A stretch of DNA of 64,000 bases from Coffea arabica. Taxonomy: Eukaryota; Streptophyta; Magnoliopsida; Gentianales; Rubiaceae. Of this stretch, positions 53,436-64,000 are shown piece by piece. The notes beneath the pieces are model-generated. The model worked only from the letters and a program-made list of their open reading frames with translations, ran no database searches and was not told the DNA's origin. Both the position numbers and the translations under genes were made by a program. Where the stretch lies: positions 5,890,001 to 5,954,000 of the forward strand of contig NC_092329.1 in assembly GCF_036785885.1 (NCBI RefSeq). The letters run 5' to 3'. Each line of letters opens with the position of its first letter. Position 1 is the first letter of the stretch.

Positions 53436-53574
53436 CGTTTGGATTGCATTTTCCGTCATTTTTCATGGAAAAATTACTGTAGCGATTTGATGTATGTGAG
53501 GAAAAAAGGTAATGGGGAAATGTGTTCACGGAAAATGACGAAATTTTTCTACGGAAAATAGCAATCCAAGCAAA
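53436..53574. mobile_element. MITE of the GTTTGGATTGCATTTT family, well-preserved copy
   Basis: Starts GTTTGGATTGCATTTTCCGT and ends TTCTACGGAAAATAGCAATCC, an inverted terminal repeat of about 20 bases with mismatches. The interior reads TTACTGTAGCGATTTGATGT then ATGTGAGG, the best-preserved version of the interior found in the 10-13 kb copies. Non-coding. Confidence 0.7.
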
Positions 53575-53667
53575 AGCTAAGTAAGTGATAGCCTTCATAT
53601 AAAGCTCAGGATAAAATAATATAAGGTAAATTCGTTTGGATTGGTCATTTTTTAAAAAACAAGGGTT

Positions 53668-53806
53668 CTGTTTGGATCAATTAGTTTTTCAAATATTATA
53701 AAAAATTTTAAAAAATACTCTAAAAGGTATTCTAAAAAGTAGTTTAAAATTTTCATATATACTGTTATAGTAAAATTTTTCAAAAACAATTAATCCAAAC
53801 GAAGCT
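53668..53806. mobile_element. Small MITE with GTTTGGATCAATTAGTTTTT ends
   Basis: The left end GTTCTGTTTGGATCAATTAG and the right end AAACAATTAATCCAAACGAA form an inverted repeat of about 20 bases with two or three mismatches. The interior is A/T only and includes ACTGTTATAGTAAAATTTTT. It lies immediately beside the preceding MITE. Confidence 0.6.
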
Positions 53807-54647
53807 ACGTGTATATAAGTCTAAAAATCAATAAACACCATTCTGATAATAAACTCTCATGTTTTGCATATGGAAAATTTTAAGTGCATCATTACGGTAG
53901 TAATTAACATTATTGATAGAAGGATCTAGAACAAGAATTTTGATATCAGGACATTGATGAATCTTTATGATTGTAAATACGCCGAAAGGAATGTGGAATT
54001 TTTCTATCTGGACTTTCTGTTTATATCTCGCATGTCTCCTGGGAACCTTAGGAGCTAGGACTGAAGGTTCAAACTGTAGGGGAAAAGATCTTCCGTGAGA
54101 CCCACACCACAATAGTGAATAATATTCCCACATGGGTAGACCAACCAACGAGAAACTCGGACCAATAAAAAGCGCCCGCGTGGACGACCAAAATATGGTA
54201 CTGAAACTGATTGACGAAGCGTCGTAATCAACGGGGACTCGCACAACATCGGATTCGGACACAGTCTCCACACGAACTTTTACAAAAGTAGATTCCCGAC
54301 GCGTGTCACCTCAAACTCCCGCTCTTGCGTCAGCAACATTAAAAACGTCAGTCCCAACGATCTAACGCCCCATTAACGACCACGCCTATATCCAGCTTCC
54401 CCCTTACCCTCCGGTCCCTCCCTCCGAGAGAGAGTGCGAGAGACAGAGAGGAGATAGATTTCGTTCCGTCAGAGGTTTTTGCCTCCTTTATTTCAGGTAC
54501 CCAAAAAAGAAAAAGAAGAAAAAGCTTCTTCGTCCTCTTCTTCATGGGTTTTTATTTGTTTTAACAAGTTGTGAGTTATGTATTTATATATATTTTGTTT
54601 TATATATAGCAAAAGGTATCTGCGGATTTTGACGGTAACTGAATTTC
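53807..54647. other. Promoter and leader region of the 90-residue protein gene
   Basis: It holds GA-rich leader sequence (54426-54455, GAGAGAGAGTGCGAGAGACA). An open minus-strand frame of 147 codons at 53828-54271 looks like chance: no family similarity and it lies in a promoter region. CACGTG-like and GCGTGTCA motifs near 54300 are unproven as control sites. Confidence 0.4.
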
Positions 54648-56090
54648 ATGGAGTGGTGGGACAAAATGATCGTTCCTATCAGAAAAGCTTGGGTTAATGT
54701 TGCTCAACATCTTGGTATTCGAAAAACGGGTCAGTTACTTTCCTTCCCCTCCTCCTCCTCTGTCAGCTCTCTTTTTTTTCTTTTTTTTTTTTAAGTTTCC
54801 CTTTTTATCAAAATTTTTTTTTTTTTGTTGGTCTTCACGTATTGGATTTTTTTTTCATCTTTTTGATCTCGGCATACCTTGTTAGCAGAGTTCTTTCGTC
54901 CCATAAAGTTCTAGTTCTGATATTTTGGTGGGATTGGTGAATCTTGTATGAGTCATGATGGATATCATAATGAATGGATGATGCTAGTGATCAAAGTAGG
55001 TGTATGGTGGAAGAGGGGCCTCAACAAATTAGACTCTGTGATTTTTGAAGGCAATTTGCATCTAATGACAATTTAAAACTTGGCGATTGAGCTCGATTGG
55101 TCTACACAATTTCTAGTTCGTTACAAAAATCAATAAAAGGCGTGTTGAGTGTACAATTTGCATAAGAAGGCGTGTTGACTGTTGAGGGGTTGTAAAATTT
55201 TTTGAGCGATGATCATGTATTAGAGTTTCCTGATAGGGAAATATGTCTAGTTGACTCGGAGACTGGAAAAGTTAAAAGAAAGGTAAAAAGGATGAAGGAA
55301 AGAAACCGAGAATTCTTGTTGTTAGCGTTTACTACGACCATATTGACAAATAGGAAATTAAGAGGGCGGTTTGTTTCTATCCCAGCCAAGGTTAGGAGGA
55401 GGTTTTTCCATACGTGGCACATGTCATTTTCTGAATGATGTGAAAGCCTTATGCAGGGTACGTAGCTTGTTTTAGTGTAATATAGGCAGGGAGTCATATC
55501 GTTGCAAGAAGAACAGAGGTAATAATAGCCTCAACTGAAGGAGGAAAGAAAAAAAAAATAAAACGTAACCTAACTGTCTTGATCAGTTGCTTAAGCAGAG
55601 GTTGACATAATGCTTTTCTTGTCCTTTTAAATTCTTTTATTCGGGTTGTTTATACTATGGATGTTGGTAATAGTCAAAGCCCATCATTTTCTTTTTCTTG
55701 CTGGTGATCTTTTCTGCATCATGAAGTTGTCACCTAGACTTTGGTCTCCTGTCTCCAAAGCCTTCAGAAGATAGAAACAGGTTTTGAGAAGCTTGATGTC
55801 TACGGATTTTGTCGAAAAAAAACTGTTTCATATGTTGTTAAAGATTTACTCTTCCAATCCCGTTTAGAGATTTTTGTGAAAAAACTCAAAATTGTGCAGG
55901 GCTTGTTAAGCTTCGCCATGATGTGAGGACTTGTGAGTACGAGGATGTCCACATCTTGTGGGAGTTGCTGAAGAAGAATGACGCACCGCTTCAAACATCT
56001 ACAGCTGCAGGAAGCACAAAGAGACGATTTTGCAGGGTTGTTGAGTGGGCAAATATTGCTCCAATATTGCTTTGCCACCATGGTGTATAG
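54648..56090 (+). CDS. Conserved small plant protein of unknown function (90 residues)
   Basis: Exons 54648-54729 and 55900-56090 join at phase 1 to 91 codons (90 residues). The N-terminus MEWWDKMIVPIRKAWVNVAQ is an amphipathic Trp/Arg-rich helix. Then come HLGIRKTGLVKLRHDVRTCE, YEDVHILWELLKKND, a variable Ala/Thr/Ser linker, and a basic end KRRFCRVVEWANIAPILLCH. I recall this pattern (MEWW at the start, CEYEDVH(I/V)(L/M)WE in the middle) from a small plant-only family without a known domain. It may correspond to Arabidopsis At5g43150, near TAF4 and the Mpv17 gene, but that assignment is from memory and weak. There is no signal peptide. The intron is 1.17 kb. The long GA-rich leader suggests a regular promoter. 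Confidence 0.82.
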
Positions 56091-57624
56091 TCAAATTATT
56101 AGCTGTGATTATTCTGTAAGCTCCAAAATGCTTGTGGTAGATAAAACTTTTTGGCACTGTCTTACAACTTTGGAGTTCAGAAGGATTATAAAATGCAAGA
56201 TGTGTGAGTGCATGGTCGCATGATCGTGCATCAAAACCTCCTCAGGTGGGGGAAGTGGCCTGTCACTCGCACTTGTCTGTGGCAAAATAAATTGGTGTGT
56301 GTTTCATTTGATTTCTTGGCTGTGGTTAGTGTGATTTGTGGGATTATGCTCTTTGGCGTCTTATTACTAATAATCTTAACTGCTTGTATGTTGCATACGA
56401 ACAGTAGCAGTCTAGGAGACTTCCGAGCCTATTTGGTTGTTCTGCTTGATATATATATATCAAGCCAAGAAATTAGTGCAAAAGGGGTCTTCAACTATAG
56501 CTTCTGTATCGCGTTGTAAGTTTCTTTTTATCCTTTTTCCAGGTTGTTGGTGAAGGCTACACCTTGTCTGTGTCTTGCATAGCTTCAATTGGTTGCATCC
56601 CTCAAAAAGTTCTATTTTTGGATGACAAGACAAAACTCATTTATCAGTCTTATTTAATGTTTGGAGTATACATTAAGTTATTTTTTCAAAATTAAGCTTG
56701 TCTGATGGAGAAATTTGTGGACCAAATGATTTTGATTGGTGAATTTACAAAGAGAAAGGTCGAAACATCTCTTAGTTTCTTATTATGAAAGTTGCTGCTC
56801 AAATAAGTAATTGTACCATTTTAACTAAATTTGACTAAATCAATTCCTTATATAGAAGCTAGCCTGCTTAATGCCCGGTTCACTGGGCAAAGGGATTCAA
56901 TCTCCAACTAGGCCGAGTTTAATAACTAAAATAATGGCCACGAGGGATATTGGAGAATTTACAAAGAAAAGTCAAAACTTCTTGTAATTTCTTGTTCTAG
57001 TAGGTACCACTGCCCAGCTGAATGGGCAATTTTGCCGCCGTGGCCTTTGGGATCTTTGGAAAGCAAAGGTTTGACTTTGGGCCGTTACCGTGAATTGCTA
57101 GTCGTAGCATGATCTCCCACTACGAGCCCACGCTGCTTCCGTAATTGTCAACTGGGCTGTTTGGTGTCATGCGGAATAGTCAACCGCTATATCCTCGGCC
57201 TTATGGTCTTTTAGATGGATCTGAAGTCCGAGTTTCCCAAATTTCCTCTCTAGTTTCTTCTTTTCCCATCCTTTTGGCTGTATATTTGCCTGAAGAAATT
57301 GAAGAGTTCCACCCTAGGAGTTGAAGCAAAAGATGACAGATTTTGGGAATTGATATTCGCAATTCCATCTTAGTCTCTTGCACTTCAATTCACTTACTAA
57401 ATAGTATTGATACCTTCAAGGAGTGCAAGAGACTAATTTCCCCAGATTTTAAAGAGACTAATTTGCATTATTTTGTCTTTAAGTGAGATTTCTCGTTCTA
57501 AGTTTAGAAGATTGCTTCTGTCTGGCCAATTAAATTGAACACATAGGACGGTAGTGTATCCAAAACCATTGTCCATTTAGCCCGGATTCCATATAAATAA
57601 GTGCCATGCCAACAAAAGGATTTA
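56091..57624. other. Intergenic region with short inverted and direct repeats
   Basis: 3' UTR of the preceding gene, then unannotated DNA. A stretch near 56739-56800 (GAATTTACAAAGAGAAAGGT) is echoed at 56952-57000 (GAATTTACAAAGAAAAGTCA), an imperfect direct repeat about 213 bases apart. A 68-base hairpin lies at 57371-57438. No gene is supported. Confidence 0.45.
57371..57438. repeat. Short hairpin, TTAGTCTCTTGCACTT inverted repeat
   Basis: TTAGTCTCTTGCACTT is mirrored by AGTGCAAGAGACTAA about 35 bases later, giving a stem of about 15 bp around an AT-rich loop. It could be a small foldback remnant. No mature-microRNA-like context was established. Confidence 0.6.
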
Positions 57625-57845
57625 GGCCATCTTTGACAAATGAGTTTTTTAGATGTTTATCTAAAACTTTACTGTAGCTTACTGTAAAAGTTGTAGAAAA
57701 TTTTTTTGAAATGTGTAAATTTTTGAATATTTTGAAGAGTATAGTTTAAACATTTTGAGAAATTTTTTGAAATTACTGTAGCTAAAGTTGTTAAAAAATT
57801 TGTAACAGACAAACTTGGCAAAAAACTTGTTTGCCAAACAAGGCC
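57625..57845. mobile_element. Tourist/Harbinger-like MITE, intact copy with TTA duplications
   Basis: Flanked on both sides by TTA (57622-57624 and 57846-57848), the usual target duplication of PIF/Harbinger elements. Ends are GGCCATCTTTGACAAATGAG and, read inward from the right, GGCCTTGTTTGGCAAACAAG, continuing TTTTTT on both sides. About 221 bp, non-coding, with TACTGTAG words in both arms. A second eroded copy is at 48979. Confidence 0.82.
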
Positions 57846-57913
57846 TTAGTTCCATGTATATTCTTTCTACCTTTTACTAAATTAATTGTTTTAAAAACAA
57901 TCATTATCGCAAC

Positions 57914-58316
57914 TAGGGGTCCAAACGAGTCGAGTCGAGTAGAGTTTTGGCCTAATTGAGCCGAGCCTCCAGTTAATTTTATGAAACTCGAACTCAAGCT
58001 CGAACTCGACGAGCTCAAAATATCGAACTCGACGAGCTCAAAAAATAAAAAAATAATAATTATTTTATTTTTAAAATGAATAAAATAATAAATTTTTAAC
58101 AAATAAAAAAATATTAAGAATATATATAATTTTACTATTAAAATAAAAAAAATAAAAATATATATATATATATAATCGAGCTCGTGAGCCCAACGAACTT
58201 AATGTTTTTGAACTCGAGCTCGACTTGATTAGCTTGAGTTTGAGCTCGAGTTCGACTTGATTAGCTCGAGCTCGAGTCGAGTCGATCGGGAGCAGTTCGA
58301 TTCGTGAACAGCCCTA
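57914..58316. mobile_element. hAT-type MITE rich in TCGAGCTCG words, copy B
   Basis: Perfect 8-base target duplication ATCGCAAC at 57906-57913 and 58317-58324. Ends TAGGGGTCCAAACGAGTCGA and GATTCGTGAACAGCCCTA give a TAGGG...CCCTA inverted terminus. The arms carry GAGCTCGACGAGCTC-type palindromes around an AT-rich centre (about 58030-58170), as in copy A. About 403 bp, non-coding. Confidence 0.88.
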
Positions 58317-58324
58317 ATCGCAAC

Positions 58325-59263
58325 TACCTCATTTATTCATGTGAAAGTTAAAATAGTTGAATGATGGACTTTTTAGTCATTTGACTTGATAAAAAATGTA
58401 AAGGTGAATGTATAAAACCAGAAGGGAAGTATATATTTGTCTTGCCGTGGAAATTGGGATGATAGCGTATTTACTAACTTGGTCGGTGACACTAATTTTG
58501 ATGCTGTAAAATGTAAAAGATGAAGCCTAATATTCTTTTCCTTTGGACGTATAAAACTAGATTGTTTTGGCCAAGTAAACAAAATTTGTTTGTTTTTGTT
58601 ATTTTTTAAAAATTCAGGAAATTGACAAATTTGGAGAGTTTATTCGCACCTCTTTAATGGCACAAAAGTAATCACCGCCAAAATAGTAGTATTTTTGGAT
58701 TTGGTTGTCGGGGCCAAAAGGGCAATCTTCAAGACTGCAGGGGCAGCGGGGGCTCAGTTTCCATCGCGCTTTTGCATTCATTTCGTTTCACATCCCACCA
58801 TCTTCTGCTACACAAAACAAACTACAATAACTCTCCCATTTACTACCGCTCATCCCCCATCACTATTCAACTCTCACACAGCTATGGAAGACATTGAAAT
58901 CCACATGATTTTCTTGATGACTCACAGCCGAAAATCATTTTTTATACTGCATACAAATTTCCCTTTCTTTAATATGCATGACATACCCCTAGACATGGGC
59001 TCATAGCCATTTTTCTTCTTATCTTTGCGGGTATTCTGGACGACTGTGGTTTGTTTCAGTTCCTGGGGTGGTAATTTTCTGAGGAATTTGCCTAATGGGT
59101 TGAGTTTATTTAAAGGCCTCGTAGTCAAGAACATACGAGTCATTCCACTTTTTGCATTTTTTACATTGCTTTTGGTTGTGAGAAAAGGTGCAGACCTTTG
59201 GGTTTCAAGAGAGCAAGAAAACGCTTGTGGTAGTTAATACTTAGATTCCACTTTTTTGGCAGC
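58325..59263. other. Upstream region of the small secreted protein gene
   Basis: No gene supported. The last 400 bases are the likely promoter and leader of the gene starting at 59264. A 103-codon frame at 58695-59006 has no recognisable domain. Confidence 0.4.
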
Positions 59264-60994
59264 ATGAAAAACTTTGGTTCATGGGTTCTGTTCTTGGTGA
59301 CTTCGACAGGTTTTTTATGCTTTGCTTTCTCGACTGAGAGCAGCATCACCTCATCAAGTCCCGGTAAATTCTACCATCTTTCTTCTTTTCATGCTTAAAT
59401 TTGTCTCTCTCTATCTCTGTGCAGGATAAACCAGATAAGGACACCATGCTCGTCTACTTAGAAGTTAAGATTACATGAAAATTTTGAAAATGTATGCTTT
59501 TGTTTAGTAGTATGCGAGAAGGGGTTCGATCAATTTACGGTCATTATTCAATTTTAAACTCATAGAACTTCCTCTGAAGAGCTTGCCTATGTTCTCCTTC
59601 AGACTACATTTAATTCAACTTTCATAAGTTTCAACTCATGGCCTGGTGTTTTTATACTAATAGGAATTGGTTTTGTTGGATGATTGTTCATATCGAACTA
59701 ACCTTGTATGCCCAAAAAAGAGAAACATATTGAATTGCAGTTAAGTTTCCTGTCGGAAGATGTTTGATAACAGTAATTGAATTGCATAAAAAGAAAAAAA
59801 ATGCCACCGGAAGCAAAGCAAACACCATGGACAGTTTCTCTTGCTTCTTTTCCTCAAAAGAAAATCAAGAAAAAATAAAACTGAGAAATATCTGAGTGAA
59901 CTTCAGTGTCCTGTTTTTGAACTTTTGTCTTCTGAAAATATGATCTTTTTATCTGGTTTCACTTTGGTTTAATTTCCAGATTATTCAAGTTTGTTTAAAG
60001 GGCTTAAAAGTTTTGGTTCGTCCTTCTCCATAATTGTCACAAATCTATCGGTACAAAAGGCCAAATTGACAAAAGTCACCCAGCCGCCAGTTTGATTCCT
60101 CAAGGGAGCTGCTTGGACCAGGAGTTTACAAGGATTATGAACAACCTTGTGCCTCTATGATAATAAAGATTGGTCCTTAAGAAATAGGCGTAACTGAGAT
60201 TATCTGTATAATTAACTTTCCAGCCAATTGGACTTTTGGCAAAAGGATCAAGTAGGTCATTGACTGCTCGTAGCTAATGCTGTCTCTTGATCCCAGTATT
60301 CTTCTGGCATATGCCTGTGGTTACCTTTTCATTGTACACTAGACGATCGCCACGTGAACCGATCCCAATAGTAGAACATAACTGTTAACTGAATAATTGT
60401 TGTTTCTTTCATAAGCAATGGTATAACAGAAAATAGTTAGAGAAGCAGTGTATCAATAGAATGCTACAAACAATAGTACGAATTTTATCTAGAATAATTT
60501 TCTAGTCCAGGTCAGGTGCTGAATGCTGATATATCTACTTGGAAATGAATCTCAGGTTTGGTTCTCGATCAACTTGGGAGTGATATAACAGTGACTATCC
60601 AGAGTAGGAAGTTAAAGGTACTTTTAACAATTAAGACAGACTTTCAGGCATGGAAGTCACTTCTATCTGCGTGCAACTATTTGATTGATAAATACCTGAA
60701 AGGCCATTCCAGCTCCAATATTTTGTCCCCCCCCCCTTCATGTCAGATTAGTCCTAAGTAGTCACTTGGTTTTATCTGATTCTTTCTTTCTCTGATATGC
60801 AGGAGTACACTGCAAGTACTTATAAGGATGAAACAGGCCATGCAGAGCTTGATGATTACCGTCCAATCGATCCAGCTCCTAATTCAAAGGCTTCCATAAG
60901 ACCTGGGCCTATCCAACATGGTACTCCTCTCATGCCTTACATCCCCAAGCCTTCTCCTCCCCCTGGTCACCAGAAAGAAGGCGGCTTCCCTTAA
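59264..60994 (+). CDS. Small secreted Pro-rich protein, possible peptide precursor
   Basis: Exons 59264-59363, 60556-60617 and 60803-60994 join at phases 1 and 0 to 118 codons (117 residues). Residues 1-23 are a clear signal peptide (KNFGSWVLFLVTSTGFLCFA). A short middle (LGSDITVTIQSRKLKEYTAS) leads to an acidic stretch (ETGHAELDDY). The C-terminal third is YRPIDPAPNSKASIRPGPIQ then HGTPLMPYIPKPSPPPGHQK, rich in Pro and Ser. I recall homologues in other plants with the same C-terminal block but no assigned function. A conserved tail after a DDY (a context favouring tyrosine sulphation) in a small secreted protein is the usual layout of plant peptide-hormone precursors, but it matches none of the named families I know. 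A structural hydroxyproline-rich protein is the alternative. Confidence 0.78.
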
Positions 60995-62279
60995 GACGAT
61001 TTCCAAGCTCCCTCTTGATGCTCGTGCCTGAAGGGGAAGAATGTAATAATTTTTAGGTGTCGGAGATTATTAGTTTTCTTGTCTATCATGTAATATGTCT
61101 ACGTTGAATGAAAACTTGCATGAGGCCCCTATAGGCCTTGCCTAAAAGAAAACCATAGTTGATCGATATATTATGATTATAGCTAGTGTTAAATTGTAAT
61201 CCTTTGATTGTTTAATTAACCTAGGAAATCAGCATAAGCATTAAGTTGATTCTAGGCAGATAATTGGCATTTAAGCACACAGTAAAACTGCAGAGGCAGC
61301 ATCAGTTAACAGGCTTATCTGGTGAGTCAATCAAAAATCCTATTCAGAAAATAGATCTTCAACAGATATCCTAATTCCAATAGCTAAAGGCATGTTTTTG
61401 TTGAACATCCTTGTCCTTGATACGGGAAATTTTCTACATGATGGCAGCCCCTGCAGTTTTTCTAGCCGTGATTTGCACCGCCAATGTTAATTTTCTGACT
61501 TCAAGTATTTAGGCTGCATACTTAGCAGCTGTCGTAGCAAAATGGTTTCCGTCAGGCTTCCTTTCAAGAATAGCCAGCTTGACTTTTACCATGAATAACG
61601 AACGCAAATTGACCTTAAAAATTTTTAGTTGCATAAAAAAATTGTCAATGTGGAGTACAATGCGAGAAGGAAACCTAGGGAATTTGTAATTTATTCATTC
61701 CATGGTCAATTTACTAGTGACTGGAATGAAGGATGTACTAATTTGCTTCAACAATTATATTTTTATCTTTGGCTCTTTGTATAAAACGGTTCTTAGACAA
61801 CCAAAATCCCACCTTCCCGGAAAGAAAAAAGGCATCAAGGCAAAAGACATCATGCTCAATTGCATGGATAAAGGAGAGCAAGGAAACTAATGTTTTCTTG
61901 TCTAAATATCCTGAAATGGAGTGGGTGAGTCTACTAAAGTGGATGCAATGATAAATTTTACTACTAATAATCAAAGCAGTGTGGTTGGGAAAGTTGGAAG
62001 GAAGATTCCTTCTTCCTCAAGGGTAAGCCTTTATTATTGAAACTTGGATGGTTGCCCACTCCAAAACCCTCCCCACCACAGCCCATAACTTTTCTCCTTC
62101 CTTTTTCCAAATGGTTATTAACCTCTATTTTGGATAACCTACTAACTGCATCATTCTGTATAGTCTTTCTCCGTCCAATAAAACAGTAACTCTTAGCATG
62201 ATGATAATGATCGTCAATAGTATGAAACCCGGCCGTGTTTTGTGTTAGTCCCCACATTTTCACTCCAAATCAGATAATC
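60995..62279. other. 3' flank and intergenic region without gene
   Basis: 3' UTR of the preceding gene, then AT-rich DNA. Overlapping short frames on both strands at 61702-61974 are mutual shadows and show no domain. Nothing else is supported. Confidence 0.45.
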
Positions 62280-62445
62280 AGTGCCACTTAATTAGTAACA
62301 ACTCAGTATCACTCCTTCATCTGATGCCAAGCGTCCAATTAATTTAAGTTAGAATCAGATATCACGTGATAATTTAAATTAATTGGACACTTGATATAAT
62401 TTTAAAAGTGACACTGAATTGTCGTTGAGAAAATGACATGGCGCT
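62280..62445. mobile_element. Palindromic foldback MITE (~166 bp)
   Basis: The whole segment is an imperfect palindrome centred near 62360 on ATCACGTGAT. Left-arm words AGTGCCACTTAATT, CAGTATCACT and GCGTCCAATTAATTTAA pair with right-arm TTAAATTAATTGGACACTT, AGTGACACTG and ATGGCGCT. No clear target duplication was found. A TA/TG microsatellite begins about 85 bases downstream (62532). Confidence 0.65.
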
Positions 62446-63574
62446 AAAGATCTCAATTGTTTTCACTCCTTTCTTTGGTGGGATGGAAATTAAGTGGATA
62501 ATAAGATCATGGAGATATGAAAACTACCTCTTATATATATATATATATGTGTGTGTGTGTAGTTTTCTCTGTCGTTTCATTTACACTTGAGACTGGATTT
62601 GGGCCATGGTAATTGAGTTTCTAAGTGAAGTTTCTTAAGTTACTTCAGTATCAGTACCAATAACACTAGGCAATATATATGAAGTGACTCTTAAGGTATG
62701 ATGCTTTCCATCTCCTAACTATCATTATTCGCTAATATAATTACTACGTTTTAACTGAAAGAAAGGACTATTGACAACTTCACCTACTGATGACTGACTG
62801 TTCACAAAACTTTCGAGAATTCAAATCCCCGATACGTGTATATAAATCCAGTACAAGCAAAGTTCCCAAGACTTCAGCAAAGTTTATTCTTGAAACCAAA
62901 ATAAAGCAATTTGAAAAAGAAAAATAAAAAAAAAATGCAACTTTCGTCAAACCTACAAGTTGAGGTCGTCTAAATTGAGGGATTTCATGGTACATGGATT
63001 GCTAAGGAGAAGCAACAGTTGATTCTGTTTCAGTCAATCTAAATTTGTGCTTTCATTCGTGCTTTTTCTCATATATATTGCTTACTAAAGAAACAAAAAC
63101 CCGATCAAGTATGCATTACAAAGCCAATAATGTGTCTGTTTGTGGCTTGTTTTGGAGAGGGGACGAAGAACTTCTTCTTCTTCTTTTTCCTCTTTTTCTT
63201 CCCCTTTTTCTTCCTTATGCTAGTGCTCAAATTTCCCTGTATATTATAGAAAGTAGCACGGCAAGAGATACATGAAAGTGTTAATTCCAGTATTGGGTTA
63301 ATGTATTTCTACAAAAATTAAGGTGGAAAGGTACGTGAATGCTGGTTGCAAGCTTTGTAGGACAAACTGGAGTTGGAGACGAGATGTAGTGAGAGGGAAT
63401 CAATGTATATGCTCAATCAAACGTTTCCATCGGAAGCAAAAATCATTTATTATGGCTTCAAGTTGCAAATGTAGTGCAAATACACATCGAGCAGATATGA
63501 TTGCATGCTCTCTCGAGCCAAAAGATATTTGGCTCCGAATAAGCAGAACCCATATCCTCCAAAGACAAATTTAC

Positions 63575-63689
63575 TTCCCTGGTTCGACTCTCAAGTATCC
63601 TTCTATTTTGCTCCCCTCATTAATGATTAATTTGTAAGATTTGAAATCTCCTCTTGAAAAAAAAAAAAAAAAAAAAAAAAAAAGAAGAG
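63575..63689 (+). mobile_element. Possible 5'-truncated SINE with long A-tail
   Basis: A B-box-like GGTTCGACTCTC at 63581 is followed about 80 bases later by an A-tail of some 25 bases. A nine-base repeat CAAATTTAC occurs just before (63566-63574) and just after (63690-63698) the segment. No A-box is inside these bounds, so it would be a truncated copy. The 3' body does not match the other two SINEs. Confidence 0.35.
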
Positions 63690-63698
63690 CAAATTTAC

Positions 63699-64000
63699 GT
63701 GGTAACAGAGAAAGTGCCTGCTGGGAGTAGGACCTAAACCATACAGAACACAAGTAAAGGCGCATAACAAGTAAAGATACTGATTGACAAAGAAAGGCGA
63801 TTCGGGACCGAACAAGAAGGCCAAAGGGCTAGCATATGATGATAACTCTGTAGCATCCATAATCCATGCCATCTCTTTTTGCTGTAAAGTGGATGTTAAA
63901 TTCTCCAATTAATTGATGATATACTGTGGTAGTCCTCCAGTCCTACTACATAATTATTACTTTATTAGCATATGTTCCATAAAATGTGAAAAATTCAGCT
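63699..64000. other. Window end, no gene seen
   Basis: AT-rich DNA. Minus-strand frames here run through the T-tract of the A-tail and are artefacts. Confidence 0.4.

Noticed and set aside
53828-54271. 147-codon minus-strand frame upstream of the 90-residue protein gene
   Set aside because: No similarity, low-complexity promoter context, no splice or expression clue.
63323-63637. 104-codon Cys-containing plus-strand frame near the window end
   Set aside because: No signal peptide or known cysteine pattern; overlaps the possible SINE and likely chance.

Overview
This 64 kb window is nuclear DNA of a flowering plant. It has compact intron-containing genes with GT/AG introns, AT-rich intergenic DNA, and many short non-autonomous transposons. 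Protein sequences and repeat types fit a eudicot, possibly an asterid; I cannot name the species. No rRNA, tRNA, organellar insert, CRISPR array or bacterial operon was seen.

Layout. (1) 0.8-9.6 kb: a small TGD5-like glycine-rich chloroplast-envelope protein gene (+), a broken N-terminal piece of a KAI2/D14-type hydrolase gene (-), and a syntaxin-6-N/t-SNARE family gene (-). (2) 9.6-13.8 kb: a gene-free stretch of MITE copies and short tandem duplications. (3) 13.8-22.2 kb: an ankyrin-plus-methyltransferase gene related to yeast Rmt2 (+), a secreted glycine-rich wall-type protein (+), and an ACBP3-like acyl-CoA-binding protein (-). (4) 22.2-30.7 kb: a transposon-rich block with a tRNA-derived SINE, a probable Pack-MULE carrying the C-terminal part of a raffinose-synthase-type gene, a Stowaway-like MITE, a hAT-type MITE, a 1.1 kb element with very long inverted repeats, and a second SINE. 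(5) 30.8-48.2 kb: a small At2g23090-like zinc-finger/4F5 protein (+), casein kinase II alpha with ten coding exons (-), a 5'-truncated LINE fragment, and TAF4B with fifteen coding exons (-). (6) 49.7-61 kb: an Mpv17/PMP22 family protein (+), a 90-residue conserved plant protein of unknown function (+), and a 117-residue secreted Pro-rich protein (+). (7) 61-64 kb: no gene seen, with a foldback MITE and a possible truncated SINE.

The genes are independent housekeeping loci, not one pathway: lipid transfer and acyl-CoA handling, trafficking, protein methylation, kinase signalling, basal transcription. The notable ordering signal is partial synteny. From memory of Arabidopsis, TGD5, the syntaxin gene, the glycine-rich gene and TAF4B are close neighbours on chromosome 1, and TAF4 sits beside an Mpv17 gene on chromosome 5. 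This window would then hold a mosaic of one ancestral block. Exon joins were worked out by hand from splice sites and reading phase; every multi-exon CDS given here keeps frame and ends at a stop.
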